Below, piece by piece: positions 33,315 through 41,775 of a stretch of DNA of 42,306 bases. A model generated the notes under the pieces. That model was not told the origin of the DNA and made no database searches. It saw only the letters and a list, made by a program, of their open reading frames with translations. The stretch lies in assembly GCA_030680575.1 (NCBI GenBank), contig JAUXVI010000031.1, positions 1 through 42,306 on the forward strand, read 5' to 3'. Position 1 is the first letter of the stretch, and each line of letters begins with the position of its first letter. The stretch comes from Hylemonella sp. (GTDB taxonomy: Bacteria > Pseudomonadota > Gammaproteobacteria > Burkholderiales > Burkholderiaceae_C). Made by a program: the position numbers and the translations under genes.

Positions 33315-34736
33315 TCAGGCTTTGAGGACCCGGTTCGGGTTCATCAGGTTCTGCGGGTCCAGCGCCTGCTTGATGGCGCGCATCATGCCCAGCGCCACCG
33401 GTGACTTGTGGTGTGCCAGCTTGTCAGCCTTCAGGCTGCCGATGCCGTGCTCGGCTGAGATCGAGCCGTTGTAGCGGTCCACCACCTCGTACACCAGTTC
33501 GTTCATCGGTGCCTCTTCCTCATTGAGGAAACGCGCCTGATCATCATTTTCCGGCGCCTGCACGTTGTAGTGCAGGTTGCCGTCGCCCAGGTGGCCGTAG
33601 GTCACCAGGCGCGCACCGGGGAAGCGCGCCAGCAGCAGGGCATTGGTCTCGTTCACGAACTCGGGGATGCGCGAGACGTTGATCGAGATGTCGTGCTTGA
33701 TGTTCAGGCCTTCCTCGGCCTGCGCCAGTGGAATGCTCTCGCGGATGTGCCACAGCGCATGGGCCTGCGCCATGCTCTCGGCCACCACGGCGTCGGTCAC
33801 GTGGCCGGCTTCCATGGCTGCTTCCAGCAGACGCTCGAAGCATTCGCGCGCATGGGCTTCCGATTCGTTGTCCGAGTTCTCCAGCACCACGCACCAGGGT
33901 GATTCCTGCCAGAACGGCACACGCTGCTGCGGGAAGTGCTTGGCCACCAGGCTGAGCGCAAACTGGCCCATGACCTCGAAGCCAGTCAGACCGGCGCTCA
34001 GGTGCTGGTGCGCCAGGCCCAGCAGCTTCACGGCATCCTCCAGCGAAGGCACGGCGGCAAAGGCGGTCAGTTGTGCCTTCGGGCTGGGGTACAGCTTCAT
34101 GGTGGCGCCGGTGATCACGCCCAGCGTGCCTTCGGAGCCGATGAAGAGGTGGCGCAGGTCGTAGCCGGTGTTGTCCTTGCGCAGGCCGGTCAGGCCGTTC
34201 CAGACCTCGCCCTGCGCGGTCACTACTTCCAGCCCCAGGCAGAGCTCGCGTGTGTTGCCGTAGCGCACCACCTGGGTGCCGCCGGCATTGGTGCCGAGGT
34301 TGCCGCCAATGGTGCAGCTGCCTTCCGAGGCCAAGCTCAGCGGGAACAGGAAACCGGCCTTCTCGCATTCCTCCTGCAGGCTTTGCAGCACGCAGCCCGC
34401 GTCCACGGTGATGGTCAGGTTGCCGGCATCGAGCGCGCGCACCTTGTTCATGCGCGTCAGGCTCAACACCACCTGCTTGCCGCTGGCGTCGGGGGTGGAG
34501 CCCACCACCATGCCGGTGTTGCCGCCCTGCGGCACCATGCTCACGCCGGCAGCGGCGCAGGCCTTCACCACGGCAGCCACTTCGGAGGTGGTGCCGGGGC
34601 GTACCACGGCCAGGGCATGGCCGCGCTCGCGGCGGCGCCAGTCCAGTTCCCAGGCGGTCAGGTCGCCTTCGGTCAATACATTCGCGGCGCCAACGATCTG
34701 GCGCAGTTGGTCAAGCAGTGGGGTGGAAGCGGTCAT
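33315..34736 (-). CDS. FAD-linked 2-hydroxyacid dehydrogenase (GlcD/DLD family)
   Basis: 473 residues. The FAD-binding type 4 (PCMH) domain has VVPQGGNTGMVVGSTP and CTIGGNLGTNAGGTQVVRYG. The C-terminal FAD-oxidase domain has GHLGDGNLHYNV and ends with the diagnostic SAEHGIGSLK. Members oxidise D-lactate, glycolate, D-2-hydroxyglutarate or similar acids and pass electrons to the respiratory chain. No iron-sulfur domain is present, as in stand-alone D-2-hydroxyglutarate or D-lactate dehydrogenases. Its ATG overlaps the stop of the DUF2069 membrane gene (ATGA), suggesting co-expression. Confidence 0.92.
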   Translation of the reverse strand: MTASTPLLDQLRQIVGAANVLTEGDLTAWELDWRRRERGHALAVVRPGTTSEVAAVVKACAAAGVSMVPQGGNTGMVVGSTPDASGKQVVLSLTRMNKVRALDAGNLTITVDAGCVLQSLQEECEKAGFLFPLSLASEGSCTIGGNLGTNAGGTQVVRYGNTRELCLGLEVVTAQGEVWNGLTGLRKDNTGYDLRHLFIGSEGTLGVITGATMKLYPSPKAQLTAFAAVPSLEDAVKLLGLAHQHLSAGLTGFEVMGQFALSLVAKHFPQQRVPFWQESPWCVVLENSDNESEAHARECFERLLEAAMEAGHVTDAVVAESMAQAHALWHIRESIPLAQAEEGLNIKHDISINVSRIPEFVNETNALLLARFPGARLVTYGHLGDGNLHYNVQAPENDDQARFLNEEEAPMNELVYEVVDRYNGSISAEHGIGSLKADKLAHHKSPVALGMMRAIKQALDPQNLMNPNRVLKA

Positions 34737-35140
34737 GGTGTCGCGGTATCAGGTTGGGGGGTGATGTCCTTGGCGGCCTTCAGGCGCAGGCGCACATGCA
34801 GGGTGCAGCCGGCAAACAGGGTGAGGCACAGCAGCACTTCCAGTGCGGCCAGCCAGGCGCCGGGTGCGGGCTCGCTGGTGGCGCGCACCACGCCTTCGAT
34901 GAAGTAGAGCCAGACCACCAGGCTGACCCAGCGGTAGGTGTACATGCGGTTCTTCAGCAGGCCGACCAGCGGAATGCACAAGGGCAGCACCTTCAGTGCC
35001 AGCCAGGAGCCACCAGGGCGCAGCGGCGCCAGCCACAATTCCCAGGCCAGGCCCAGCACGATCAGGCCGAGCAGGCTGCCGACGGCCAGCAGGCGACTCA
35101 GGCGGACGCGGGGGGGCACAGGGTTGTCGATTGCATTCAT
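34733..35140 (-). CDS. DUF2069 membrane protein
   Basis: 135 residues with four hydrophobic segments (LLAVGSLLGLIVLGLAWELW, LKVLPLCIPLVGLL, WVSLVVWLYFIEGVV, LEVLLCLTLFAGCTL). The motif TYRWVSLVVWLYFIEGVVRA matches DUF2069, a small inner-membrane family of unknown function found mostly in beta- and gammaproteobacteria. It overlaps the downstream dehydrogenase gene by 4 bp. Its ATG is only 20 bp from the ATG of the divergent YihY-like gene. Confidence 0.85.
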   Translation of the reverse strand: MNAIDNPVPPRVRLSRLLAVGSLLGLIVLGLAWELWLAPLRPGGSWLALKVLPLCIPLVGLLKNRMYTYRWVSLVVWLYFIEGVVRATSEPAPGAWLAALEVLLCLTLFAGCTLHVRLRLKAAKDITPQPDTATP

Positions 35141-35160
35141 GGAGGTGGCATCATAGCGGG

Positions 35161-36363
35161 ATGAGCGAGCCCTCCCGACTACAAGTCTTTCTCCAAAATC
35201 TGTCGCACTTTCCCTGGCGCAACACCGCGCTGACCCTGCGCGAGCGCTTTCGCGAAGACCGCCTGGGCCTGACCGCCAGCAGCCTGACCTTCACCACCAT
35301 CATTGCCCTGGTGCCGTTGTTTACCGTGGCACTGGCGGTGTTCACCGCCTTCCCCATGTTCGGCAAGCTGCAGGAGGTGCTGCAGAAGTGGTTGGTGGAA
35401 AGCCTGGTCCCTGACAACATTGCACGCCAGGTGCTGGGTTATCTGACGCAGTTTGCCGGCAAGGCCAGCCGCCTGGGGACGGTCGGTCTGGCCGTGTTGT
35501 TTGCCACTGCGCTGAGCCTGGTGTTCACCATCGACCGCACGCTCAACGGCATCTGGCGCGTGCGCCAGTCGCGCCCGCTGGGGCAGCGCCTGCTGATCTA
35601 CTGGACGGCCATCACACTCGGCCCCTTGTTGCTGGCCTCCAGCCTGGCCATCACCTCCTACCTGATCTCGGCGTCGCGCGGCTTGGTCGGGGGGATGCCG
35701 GGTGGCGTGCGTTTCCTGCTCGATCTGCTGGAGTTCTTCATGGTGGCTGGCGGTATGGCGGCCACTTACTACTACGTGCCCAACACCCAGGTGAAGTGGG
35801 GCCATGCCTGGGCCGGCGGCATCTTCGCTGCGGCCGGCATCGAGGTGGCCAAGAAGCTGCTGGCCCTCTACGTCAAGGCGGTGCCCACCTATTCGGCAGT
35901 CTATGGTGCCTTTGCCACCGTGCCCATTCTGCTGGTCTGGATCTACGTGGTCTGGGTCATCGTGCTGCTGGGCGCGGTCATCACGGCCTACCTGCCCAGC
36001 CTGCTGATGGGCGTGTCGCGGCGCGGTGGCACGCCAGGCTGGGAATTCACGCTGGCGCTCGACACCCTGTCGCAGCTGCTGGCCAGCAGCCAGGCCGGGC
36101 GCCATGGTCTGTCGGCCGAGGCCCTGGCCGAAGCCTTGCGCGTCGACCCGGTGCAACTTCAGTCGGTGCTTGGCACCCTGGTGGCGCTGGACTGGGTGGG
36201 CCGGCTGGAAGATGGTGATGGCCGCTATGTGCTGCTGGTCGACCCGGAGATCACGTCCGTGGGTCCGCTGGTCGACCGCTTGTTGTTGACGCCGTCGCCG
36301 CGCACCGCGTTCATGACCATTAATGGCATGAAGTCCTCGTCCATGCTGCGCGAGGCGCTATAG
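35161..36363 (+). CDS. YihY/BrkB-family inner-membrane protein
   Basis: 400 residues from ATG 35161; longer upstream frames are not credible. The typical opening (RFREDRLGLTASSLTFTTII) is followed by six transmembrane segments and the family motif VPTYSAVYGAFATVPILLVW. The C-terminal 110 residues form a winged-helix-like domain (LAEALRVDPVQLQSVLGTL) seen in longer proteobacterial members. Once proposed to be RNase BN, the family is now treated as membrane proteins of unknown role. The stop codon TAG is part of a 17-nt palindromic repeat. Confidence 0.9.
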   Translation: MSEPSRLQVFLQNLSHFPWRNTALTLRERFREDRLGLTASSLTFTTIIALVPLFTVALAVFTAFPMFGKLQEVLQKWLVESLVPDNIARQVLGYLTQFAGKASRLGTVGLAVLFATALSLVFTIDRTLNGIWRVRQSRPLGQRLLIYWTAITLGPLLLASSLAITSYLISASRGLVGGMPGGVRFLLDLLEFFMVAGGMAATYYYVPNTQVKWGHAWAGGIFAAAGIEVAKKLLALYVKAVPTYSAVYGAFATVPILLVWIYVVWVIVLLGAVITAYLPSLLMGVSRRGGTPGWEFTLALDTLSQLLASSQAGRHGLSAEALAEALRVDPVQLQSVLGTLVALDWVGRLEDGDGRYVLLVDPEITSVGPLVDRLLLTPSPRTAFMTINGMKSSSMLREAL

Positions 36364-36373
36364 AAAATATAGC
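36357..36373. repeat. 17-nt GCTATA-N5-TATAGC palindrome (copy 3)
   Basis: GCTATAGAAAATATAGC has perfect 6-bp arms. It supplies the stop codon (TAG 36361-36363) of the YihY-like gene. Same length and arms as copy 1. Confidence 0.7.
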
Positions 36374-36408
36374 GTTTTCGTGATACGGGCGATGGCCCGG
36401 CGCCCCGC

Positions 36409-36738
36409 TCAGAGCTTGATCTTGCCGGTCCAGATGTCCTTGTACATCACCCAATCGCCCATGAAGCTGTAGAGCGGGCGTTTGAAGCTGGCCGGCTTGT
36501 TCTTCTCGAAGCCGAAGTGACCCAGCCAGGCAAAGCCGTAGCCGCACAGCAGACCATACAGAAAGTACTGCGGTTTGCCGGTGACGACCAGCATGACCAG
36601 GCAGGCGAGGGCAAGCGAGCTGCCGACAAAGTGCAGGCGGCGGCAGGTGCGGTTGCTGTGTTCGCCCAGGTAAAAAGGGTAGAACTCGGCAAAGCTGCTG
36701 AAAGCCTTGGGGTCGGTGGCCGCGGTGGTGGTGTTCAT
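36409..36738 (-). CDS. Mpo1/DUF962-like membrane protein
   Basis: 109 residues from ATG 36738, which is preceded by AGGAGA; an in-frame ATG at 36753 is less likely. Motifs FAEFYPFYLGEHSNRTCRRL and GYGFAWLGHFGFEKNKPASF match DUF962. The yeast member Mpo1 is an iron-dependent dioxygenase that shortens 2-hydroxy fatty acids. The histidines expected to hold the metal (HSN, LHF, GHF) are present. Two or three transmembrane segments are predicted. The 251-bp gap to the divergent gene at 36990 shows no feature I can name. Confidence 0.85.
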   Translation of the reverse strand: MNTTTAATDPKAFSSFAEFYPFYLGEHSNRTCRRLHFVGSSLALACLVMLVVTGKPQYFLYGLLCGYGFAWLGHFGFEKNKPASFKRPLYSFMGDWVMYKDIWTGKIKL

Positions 36739-36989
36739 GGCTTGTCTCCTCATTTGTTATGGCCGCAGTGTAGGCGCAGGTGCTGCCGGCATGCAAATGG
36801 CGGCGCATGCGCACCTGCCCACTGGCCAAGCCGTCGGGTGAAAAGCAGACTCGGGGCGAGCGCGGCCACCGCGGTGATGTGACTGATATGCTTTGCCAAG
36901 CCAACTGCCGCCTGTCCCATGATGGACCTGCCGGTCTTCCTGCGTGATGCGCCGCAGGTTCAGGATGTCGATACCAGGGAGTCAAACGG

Positions 36990-37649
36990 ATGTTCTTAGG
37001 TCACTTCGCTCTCGGCTTTGGCGCCAAAGTGGTCGCACCGCGCGTGTCACTCGGCGCGCTGTTCCTGGCCGCCCAGTTCATCGACCTGCTGTGGCCGATC
37101 TTTCTCCTGCTCGGCATCGAACGCGTGCGCATTGAGCCGGGTGCCACGGTGGTGACGCCGCTGGTGTTTGAGCACTACCCGTACTCCCACAGCCTGCTGG
37201 CCGTACTGGGTTGGGCCGTGTTGGTGGGGGTGCTGTACCTGCTGCTCAAGCGCGACCGGGGCGGTGCCGTGGTGATGGGCGCGCTGGTGCTGAGCCACTG
37301 GCTGCTGGACCTCATGGTGCATCGGCCGGATCTTCCGTTGTCGCCTTGGGGTGATGCTGTGTCTGGCCTGCATCTCTGGTCATCCCTGCCGCTGACGCTG
37401 GCGCTGGAAATTCCGATGTTTGCCCTTGGCGTGTGGGTCTACGTGCGCAACACCGTCGCCCTTGACGGCGTGGGGCGCTGGGGGCTGCTGGGCCTGGTGC
37501 TTTTTCTGTTCGCCGTCTACACCGGCAACCTGTTTGGCCCACCGCCACCGAGCACGCAGGCCATTGCCTGGCTCGGGCAGCTGCAATGGCTGTTGGTGCT
37601 GTGGGGCTACTGGGTGGACCGGCACCGGCGCCCTTTGGTGCCGGCCTGA
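36990..37649 (+). CDS. polytopic membrane protein, YdjM-like hydrolase family
   Basis: 219 residues with about six transmembrane segments. The N-terminal pattern MFLGHFALGFGAKV, with AAQFIDLLWPIFLLLG, HYPYSHSLLAVLGW and LSHWLLDLMVHRPDLPL, places His and Asp residues as in the DUF457/YdjM-type inner-membrane 'metal-dependent hydrolase' family. Catalysis has not been shown to my knowledge. AGGGAG precedes the ATG. It converges on the alpha/beta hydrolase with 3 bp between the stops. Confidence 0.75.
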   Translation: MFLGHFALGFGAKVVAPRVSLGALFLAAQFIDLLWPIFLLLGIERVRIEPGATVVTPLVFEHYPYSHSLLAVLGWAVLVGVLYLLLKRDRGGAVVMGALVLSHWLLDLMVHRPDLPLSPWGDAVSGLHLWSSLPLTLALEIPMFALGVWVYVRNTVALDGVGRWGLLGLVLFLFAVYTGNLFGPPPPSTQAIAWLGQLQWLLVLWGYWVDRHRRPLVPA

Positions 37650-37652
37650 GCT

Positions 37653-38474
37653 TCAGCGGGTCAGGAAATCGCGGATCGCGAACAGCGTCTCGTCCGGCGT
37701 TTCACTCATCTGGTGGTGACCCACCGGCAGGCTCACTACCTGCACTGATTTGCCTGCTTCGCGCGCCTTGGTTATCAGCCCTTGGGCGGCCTTGGGCATG
37801 GTCATCTGGTCTTGTGCCCCCAGCAGGAACAGCACCGGGCAGGTGATGGCCTGCACCGCGTTCTCACCATTGGCATAACTGTCGCAGGCCTTGAAGCCGC
37901 GGTGGAACACATTGACCAGGCGGTTGCTGGCCAGCACGCGCCGACCCAGCGCCATGCCGGCGCCATAGACCCAGGTGCCGGGGCCGAGCACCGAGGGCGG
38001 CGCCGCCAGCGTGCTGCGTGAAAAGACGTTAATCATGGTCAGCGCCTTCATCGGCTCGTTCAATGAGGCGTCGAGCAGGGCCGGCGAGACCTTCATCGGG
38101 AAGGCCGTGCCGACCAGCACCAGGTGGCTGATGCGGTCCTTGAGCTTGGAGGCGGTCTCCAGCGCAATCAGCGAACCCCAGCTGTGGCCCACCAGTGCGG
38201 CACGTGGCACGTTGGCGGCGTCGAGCAGGGCAGCGATGAAGTCGGCGGCCTGCTCCACCGTCTCCGGCGCCTCGCCGGCGCTGCGGCAGTGGCCCGGCAG
38301 GTCCACCGCCAGCACGTTCCAGCCGTGGTTGGCCAGGTAACGGCTTTGCAGAATCCAGACGCTGTGGTCGTTGAGGACGCCGTGGATGAAAACGACGGTG
38401 GGCTTGGTCGCATCAAATGCCTTGCCGCCGGTGTAGCAATAGGTCTTGGCGCCGTTGACAGTGAGTTCCATCAC
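37653..38474 (-). CDS. alpha/beta hydrolase
   Basis: 273 residues. The oxyanion region is VVFIHGVLNDHSVW, the nucleophile elbow ALVGHSWGSLIA (Ser), the acid lies in LFLLGAQDQMT, and the catalytic His in LPVGHHQMSE. The substrate cannot be told. The gene starts inside the stop codon of metY (4-bp ATGA overlap), so it is co-translated with the sulfhydrylase. It might hydrolyse an ester linked to that pathway, but it is not a MetX-type homoserine acetyltransferase by length or motifs. Confidence 0.9.
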   Translation of the reverse strand: MMELTVNGAKTYCYTGGKAFDATKPTVVFIHGVLNDHSVWILQSRYLANHGWNVLAVDLPGHCRSAGEAPETVEQAADFIAALLDAANVPRAALVGHSWGSLIALETASKLKDRISHLVLVGTAFPMKVSPALLDASLNEPMKALTMINVFSRSTLAAPPSVLGPGTWVYGAGMALGRRVLASNRLVNVFHRGFKACDSYANGENAVQAITCPVLFLLGAQDQMTMPKAAQGLITKAREAGKSVQVVSLPVGHHQMSETPDETLFAIRDFLTR

Positions 38475-39772
38475 GCACCTGCCTTTTCTGCCGCTTTTAA
38501 TGCGCGCTTCAGGTCGTCGATCAGATCGTCTGGGTCTTCCAGCCCGATCGACAGGCGGATCGTGCCCTGCGAGATGCCGGCACCCGCCAGCGCCTCGTCG
38601 CTCATGCGGAAGTGGGTGGTGCTGGCCGGGTGGATCACCAGGCTGCGGCAGTCGCCCACGTTGGCCAGGTGGCTGAAGACCTTGAGCGTCTCGATGAAAG
38701 CCTTGCCCTGCTCGCGGTTGCCCTTGATGTCGAAACTGAACACCGAACCGGCGCCGCGCGGCAACAGTTTTTGTGCCAATGCATGGCTGGGGTGGCTTTC
38801 CAGCAGCGGATGGCCGACGCGCGAGACAAACGGCTGGCTGGCCAGGAACGCGACCACGCGCTCGGTGTTGCTCATGTGGCGCGCCATGCGCAGCGGCAAG
38901 GTTTCGATGCCCTGCAGGATCAGCCAGGCGGTGTGCGGGCTCATGCAGGCACCGAAGTCACGCAGGCCCTCGCGTCGTGCGCGCAGCAGGAAGGCGCCGA
39001 TGGTCGATTCCTCGGTGAATACCATGTTGTGGAAGCCGTCGTAAGCCTGGCTCAGTTCGGCAAACTTACCCGAGGCGTCCCAGTCGAAGCTGCCGCCGTC
39101 CACCACCACACCGCCGATCACGGTGCCGTGGCCGCTCAGGAACTTGGTGGCCGAGTGGTAGACCAGGTCGGCGCCGTGCTCGAAGGGTTTGATCAGCCAG
39201 GGCGAGGTGAGGGTAGAGTCCACCAGCAGCGGCACGCCGGCTTCGCGGGCAATCGCGCTCACCGTCGGGATGTCCAGCACATCCAGCCCCGGGTTGCCCA
39301 CGGTTTCGCCGAAGAAGAGTTTGGTGTTGGGCCGCACCGCGGCGCGCCAGCCGTCGATGTCGCCGGGCTTGACGAAGGTGGTCTCGATGCCGAAGCGGCG
39401 CAGCGTGTAGTGCAGCAGGTTCTGCGAGCCGCCATACAGCGCCGTGCTGGCCACGATGTGCGAGCCGGCGCCCATCAGCGTGGCCACGCTCAGGTGCAAT
39501 GCCGCCTGGCCGCTGGCCACGGCAATCGCGCCAATGCCGCCTTCCAGTGCGGCCATGCGCTGCTCGAACACCGCGTTGGTCGGGTTGCTGATGCGGCTGT
39601 AGACGTGGCCCGCGCGCTCCAGGTTGAACAACGCGGCCGCGTGGTCGCTCGACTCGAAGACGAAGGACGTGGTGAGGTGGATCGGCACGGCGCGTGCGCC
39701 GGTGGTGGGGTCGGGCGCGGCGCCCGCGTGCAGCGCGAGCGTGTCGAAGCCTGGGTCTGAATAACCGGACAT
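38471..39772 (-). CDS. metY: O-acetylhomoserine sulfhydrylase (PLP enzyme)
   Basis: 433 residues from ATG 39772, preceded by GAGGAG; a longer frame upstream to 40072 is not credible. The PLP lysine lies in VYHSATKFLSGHGT. Other family motifs are YSRISNPTNAVFEQRMAALE, VASTALYGGSQNLLHYTL, and SRLG-equivalents in the C-terminal HPASTTHFRMSDEAL. It makes homocysteine from O-acetylhomoserine and sulfide. MetY, MetZ and MetB are close relatives; the length of ~430 and the THFRMSDEAL end favour MetY. It overlaps the alpha/beta hydrolase downstream. Confidence 0.9.
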   Translation of the reverse strand: MSGYSDPGFDTLALHAGAAPDPTTGARAVPIHLTTSFVFESSDHAAALFNLERAGHVYSRISNPTNAVFEQRMAALEGGIGAIAVASGQAALHLSVATLMGAGSHIVASTALYGGSQNLLHYTLRRFGIETTFVKPGDIDGWRAAVRPNTKLFFGETVGNPGLDVLDIPTVSAIAREAGVPLLVDSTLTSPWLIKPFEHGADLVYHSATKFLSGHGTVIGGVVVDGGSFDWDASGKFAELSQAYDGFHNMVFTEESTIGAFLLRARREGLRDFGACMSPHTAWLILQGIETLPLRMARHMSNTERVVAFLASQPFVSRVGHPLLESHPSHALAQKLLPRGAGSVFSFDIKGNREQGKAFIETLKVFSHLANVGDCRSLVIHPASTTHFRMSDEALAGAGISQGTIRLSIGLEDPDDLIDDLKRALKAAEKAGA

Positions 39773-39901
39773 GGGGGTCTCCTCGGGGTGCCGTGCTGTC
39801 GCGTCAGGGGCTGGCGCGCAGTGGTTTTGAGCGGTATTGTGGGGGTATATTGCGCAGACGCCAGCCTTGCTGGAGACACCACCAGAAACAGGAGACCAGC
39901 C

Positions 39902-40369
39902 ATGAAAGTCAGCGACATCCTTCGCGTCAAGGGCGGCACGCTCTACACCACCCACCCGCAAGAGACCCTGCACCGCGCAGTGGAGACCATGTCGCAGTTC
40001 GACATCGGTTCGCTGGCGGTGATGGAGCATGGCGAGCTGGTGGGCATGCTCACCTTCCGCGAGATCATCCACACCCTGGCGCGCAACGGGGGCTCACTCG
40101 GCGAGAAGACCGTGCGCACCGTGATGGACGACCACCCCATGAGTTGCACCCCCGAGACCGAACTCGAGCAGGTGCGTCCCATGATGCTGGAGCGGCATAC
40201 CCGCTACATGCCGGTGATGGACAACAAGATGCTCATGGGCGTGATCAGCTTCTACGACGTGGCCAAGGCCGTGGTCGACAGCCAGAATTTCGAGAACCAG
40301 ATGCTCAAGGCCTACATCCGCGACTGGCCGGCCGAAGAAGAGGCGCAGCCCGCGGTACCGGCGCGCTGA
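39902..40369 (+). CDS. CBS-domain pair protein
   Basis: 155 residues from ATG 39902 after CAGGAGA. Two CBS domains are visible: KVSDILRVKGGTLYTTHPQE to VGMLTFREIIHTLA, and VRTVMDDHPMSCTPETEL to MGVISFYDVAKAVV. The tandem forms a Bateman module that binds adenine nucleotides or similar ligands. There is no attached enzyme domain, so it probably regulates another protein. It ends at a bidirectional terminator shared with the PHA depolymerase. Confidence 0.9.
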   Translation: MKVSDILRVKGGTLYTTHPQETLHRAVETMSQFDIGSLAVMEHGELVGMLTFREIIHTLARNGGSLGEKTVRTVMDDHPMSCTPETELEQVRPMMLERHTRYMPVMDNKMLMGVISFYDVAKAVVDSQNFENQMLKAYIRDWPAEEEAQPAVPAR

Positions 40370-40381
40370 TCCCGACAGACA

Positions 40382-40420
40382 CCATGAAAAACGCCCCGCA
40401 CGTCGGGGCGTTTTTCATGG
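40382..40420. terminator. bidirectional intrinsic terminator
   Basis: A perfect 17-bp stem: CCATGAAAAACGCCCCG, loop CACGT, CGGGGCGTTTTTCATGG. The A and T runs let it work in both directions for the CBS gene (plus) and the PHA depolymerase gene (minus), which converge here. Confidence 0.9.
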
Positions 40421-40430
40421 GGCCAAAGGT

Positions 40431-41642
40431 TCACCCCATCGTGGCGTGGATCATGTCCCTGACTCTCGGATAAATCTGCTGGTTCCATCGCCGCCCGCTG
40501 AACACCCCGTAGTGGCCCACACCGGTCTGCACGTGGTGGGTCTTGAGGTAGGGGCGCACATTGCTGCAGAGGTCTTGCGCCGCCACGGTCTGGCCCACGG
40601 CGCAGATGTCGTCGCGCTCGCCTTCAACGGTCATGAGCGCGGTGCGGCGGATGGCCGCCGGGTTGACCTTGCGGCCGTTCCAGGTGAGCTCACCGCGCGG
40701 CAGGTCGTAGGTCTGGAACACCTTGGCCACGGTTTCCAGGTAGAACTCGGCCGGCAGGTCATTGACCGCGAGGTATTCCTCGTAAAAGTCCTGGATCACC
40801 TGGGCTTCTTCGGTTCGGCCGTGTTCCAGGTGGTCGTAGATGTTGCGGAACGACTGTTTGTGACGCTCGGGGTTCATGGCCATGAAGGCCGAGAGCTGGA
40901 TGAAGCCGGGGTAGACGCGGCGCATGAACCCGGTGTGTGGCAGCGGCACATGGTTGATCAGGTTTTTCTCGAACCATTCGATCGGCTTGCTGGTGGCCAG
41001 CCGGTTCACCTCCGTCGGGTTCACGCGGCAGTCCACCGGGCCGGCCATGAGCGTGAGGCTGCGTGGCTGGGCCGGGTTGTCGTCTTCGGCCATCACCGCG
41101 GTGGCGGCGAGCGCGGCCACGCAGGGCTGGCACACCGCCACCATGTGGCAGCCCGGACCCACGGCCTCGGTGAAACGAACGAGATAGGTGATGTAGTCGT
41201 CGAGCGAAAAGCCGCCGTGCAGCAACGACACGTCACGGGCGTTGTGCCAGTCGGTGATGTACACGTCGTGGTCCTGCAGCAGCGTGCGCGCGGTCTCGCG
41301 CAGCAGGGTGGCGAAGTGGCCCGAGAGCGGCGCCACCAGCAGCACCGGCGGCTGTGGCTCAACGCCTTCCTTGCGAAAGTGCAGCAGCGTGCCAAAGGGC
41401 AGGGTGAGCACGGCTTCTTCGGTCACGGGCACGGCCTGGCCGCCCACCATCACCTCGCCGATGTTGTAGGGCGGGCGCGAATGGGTGAGACGCAACCGTG
41501 AAATGACGTCACAGGCGGACGCCACCTTGCGCACCACGCTGCGTTCCGTGTCTTGAAGCCACAGCGAGGCGCTGAGGTGCTGGGCCATGAGTCGCAACGG
41601 CGAAAGCAGGTCGGACTGGGTCTGGTAGGCCTGGTACAGCAT
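40431..41642 (-). CDS. phaZ: intracellular polyhydroxyalkanoate depolymerase
   Basis: 403 residues from ATG 41642 (MLYQAYQTQSDLL, the usual start of the family); longer frames upstream are rejected. In place of a Ser lipase box it has MVAVCQPCVAALAA, where the Cys before Gln-Pro is the nucleophile of intracellular PHB depolymerases such as PhaZ1 of Cupriavidus. The catalytic His lies in TGVGHYGVFSGRRW and the Asp probably in EGERDDICAVG. It mobilises stored PHB granules. There is no signal peptide, as expected. The synthesis genes phaC/phaA/phaB are not in this window. Confidence 0.94.
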   Translation of the reverse strand: MLYQAYQTQSDLLSPLRLMAQHLSASLWLQDTERSVVRKVASACDVISRLRLTHSRPPYNIGEVMVGGQAVPVTEEAVLTLPFGTLLHFRKEGVEPQPPVLLVAPLSGHFATLLRETARTLLQDHDVYITDWHNARDVSLLHGGFSLDDYITYLVRFTEAVGPGCHMVAVCQPCVAALAATAVMAEDDNPAQPRSLTLMAGPVDCRVNPTEVNRLATSKPIEWFEKNLINHVPLPHTGFMRRVYPGFIQLSAFMAMNPERHKQSFRNIYDHLEHGRTEEAQVIQDFYEEYLAVNDLPAEFYLETVAKVFQTYDLPRGELTWNGRKVNPAAIRRTALMTVEGERDDICAVGQTVAAQDLCSNVRPYLKTHHVQTGVGHYGVFSGRRWNQQIYPRVRDMIHATMG

Positions 41643-41775
41643 GGGTGGAATCCTGAAACAACGTGAACTCATGCAGGCAAGTAACGCGCCAGCTGCAACC
41701 GCACCGCCCCGGTGCGCGGTGAGGCACTTTCGTGGCACAGCCCTTGCTCAGAGAAGGGTCAACGAGGAGCATGTC

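Noticed and set aside
34276..34764. Long plus-strand frames opposite the FAD dehydrogenase and similar long antisense frames opposite other core genes
   Set aside because: They mirror real genes in GC-rich codon phase, give low-complexity Ala/Arg/Gly/His-rich proteins and match no family.
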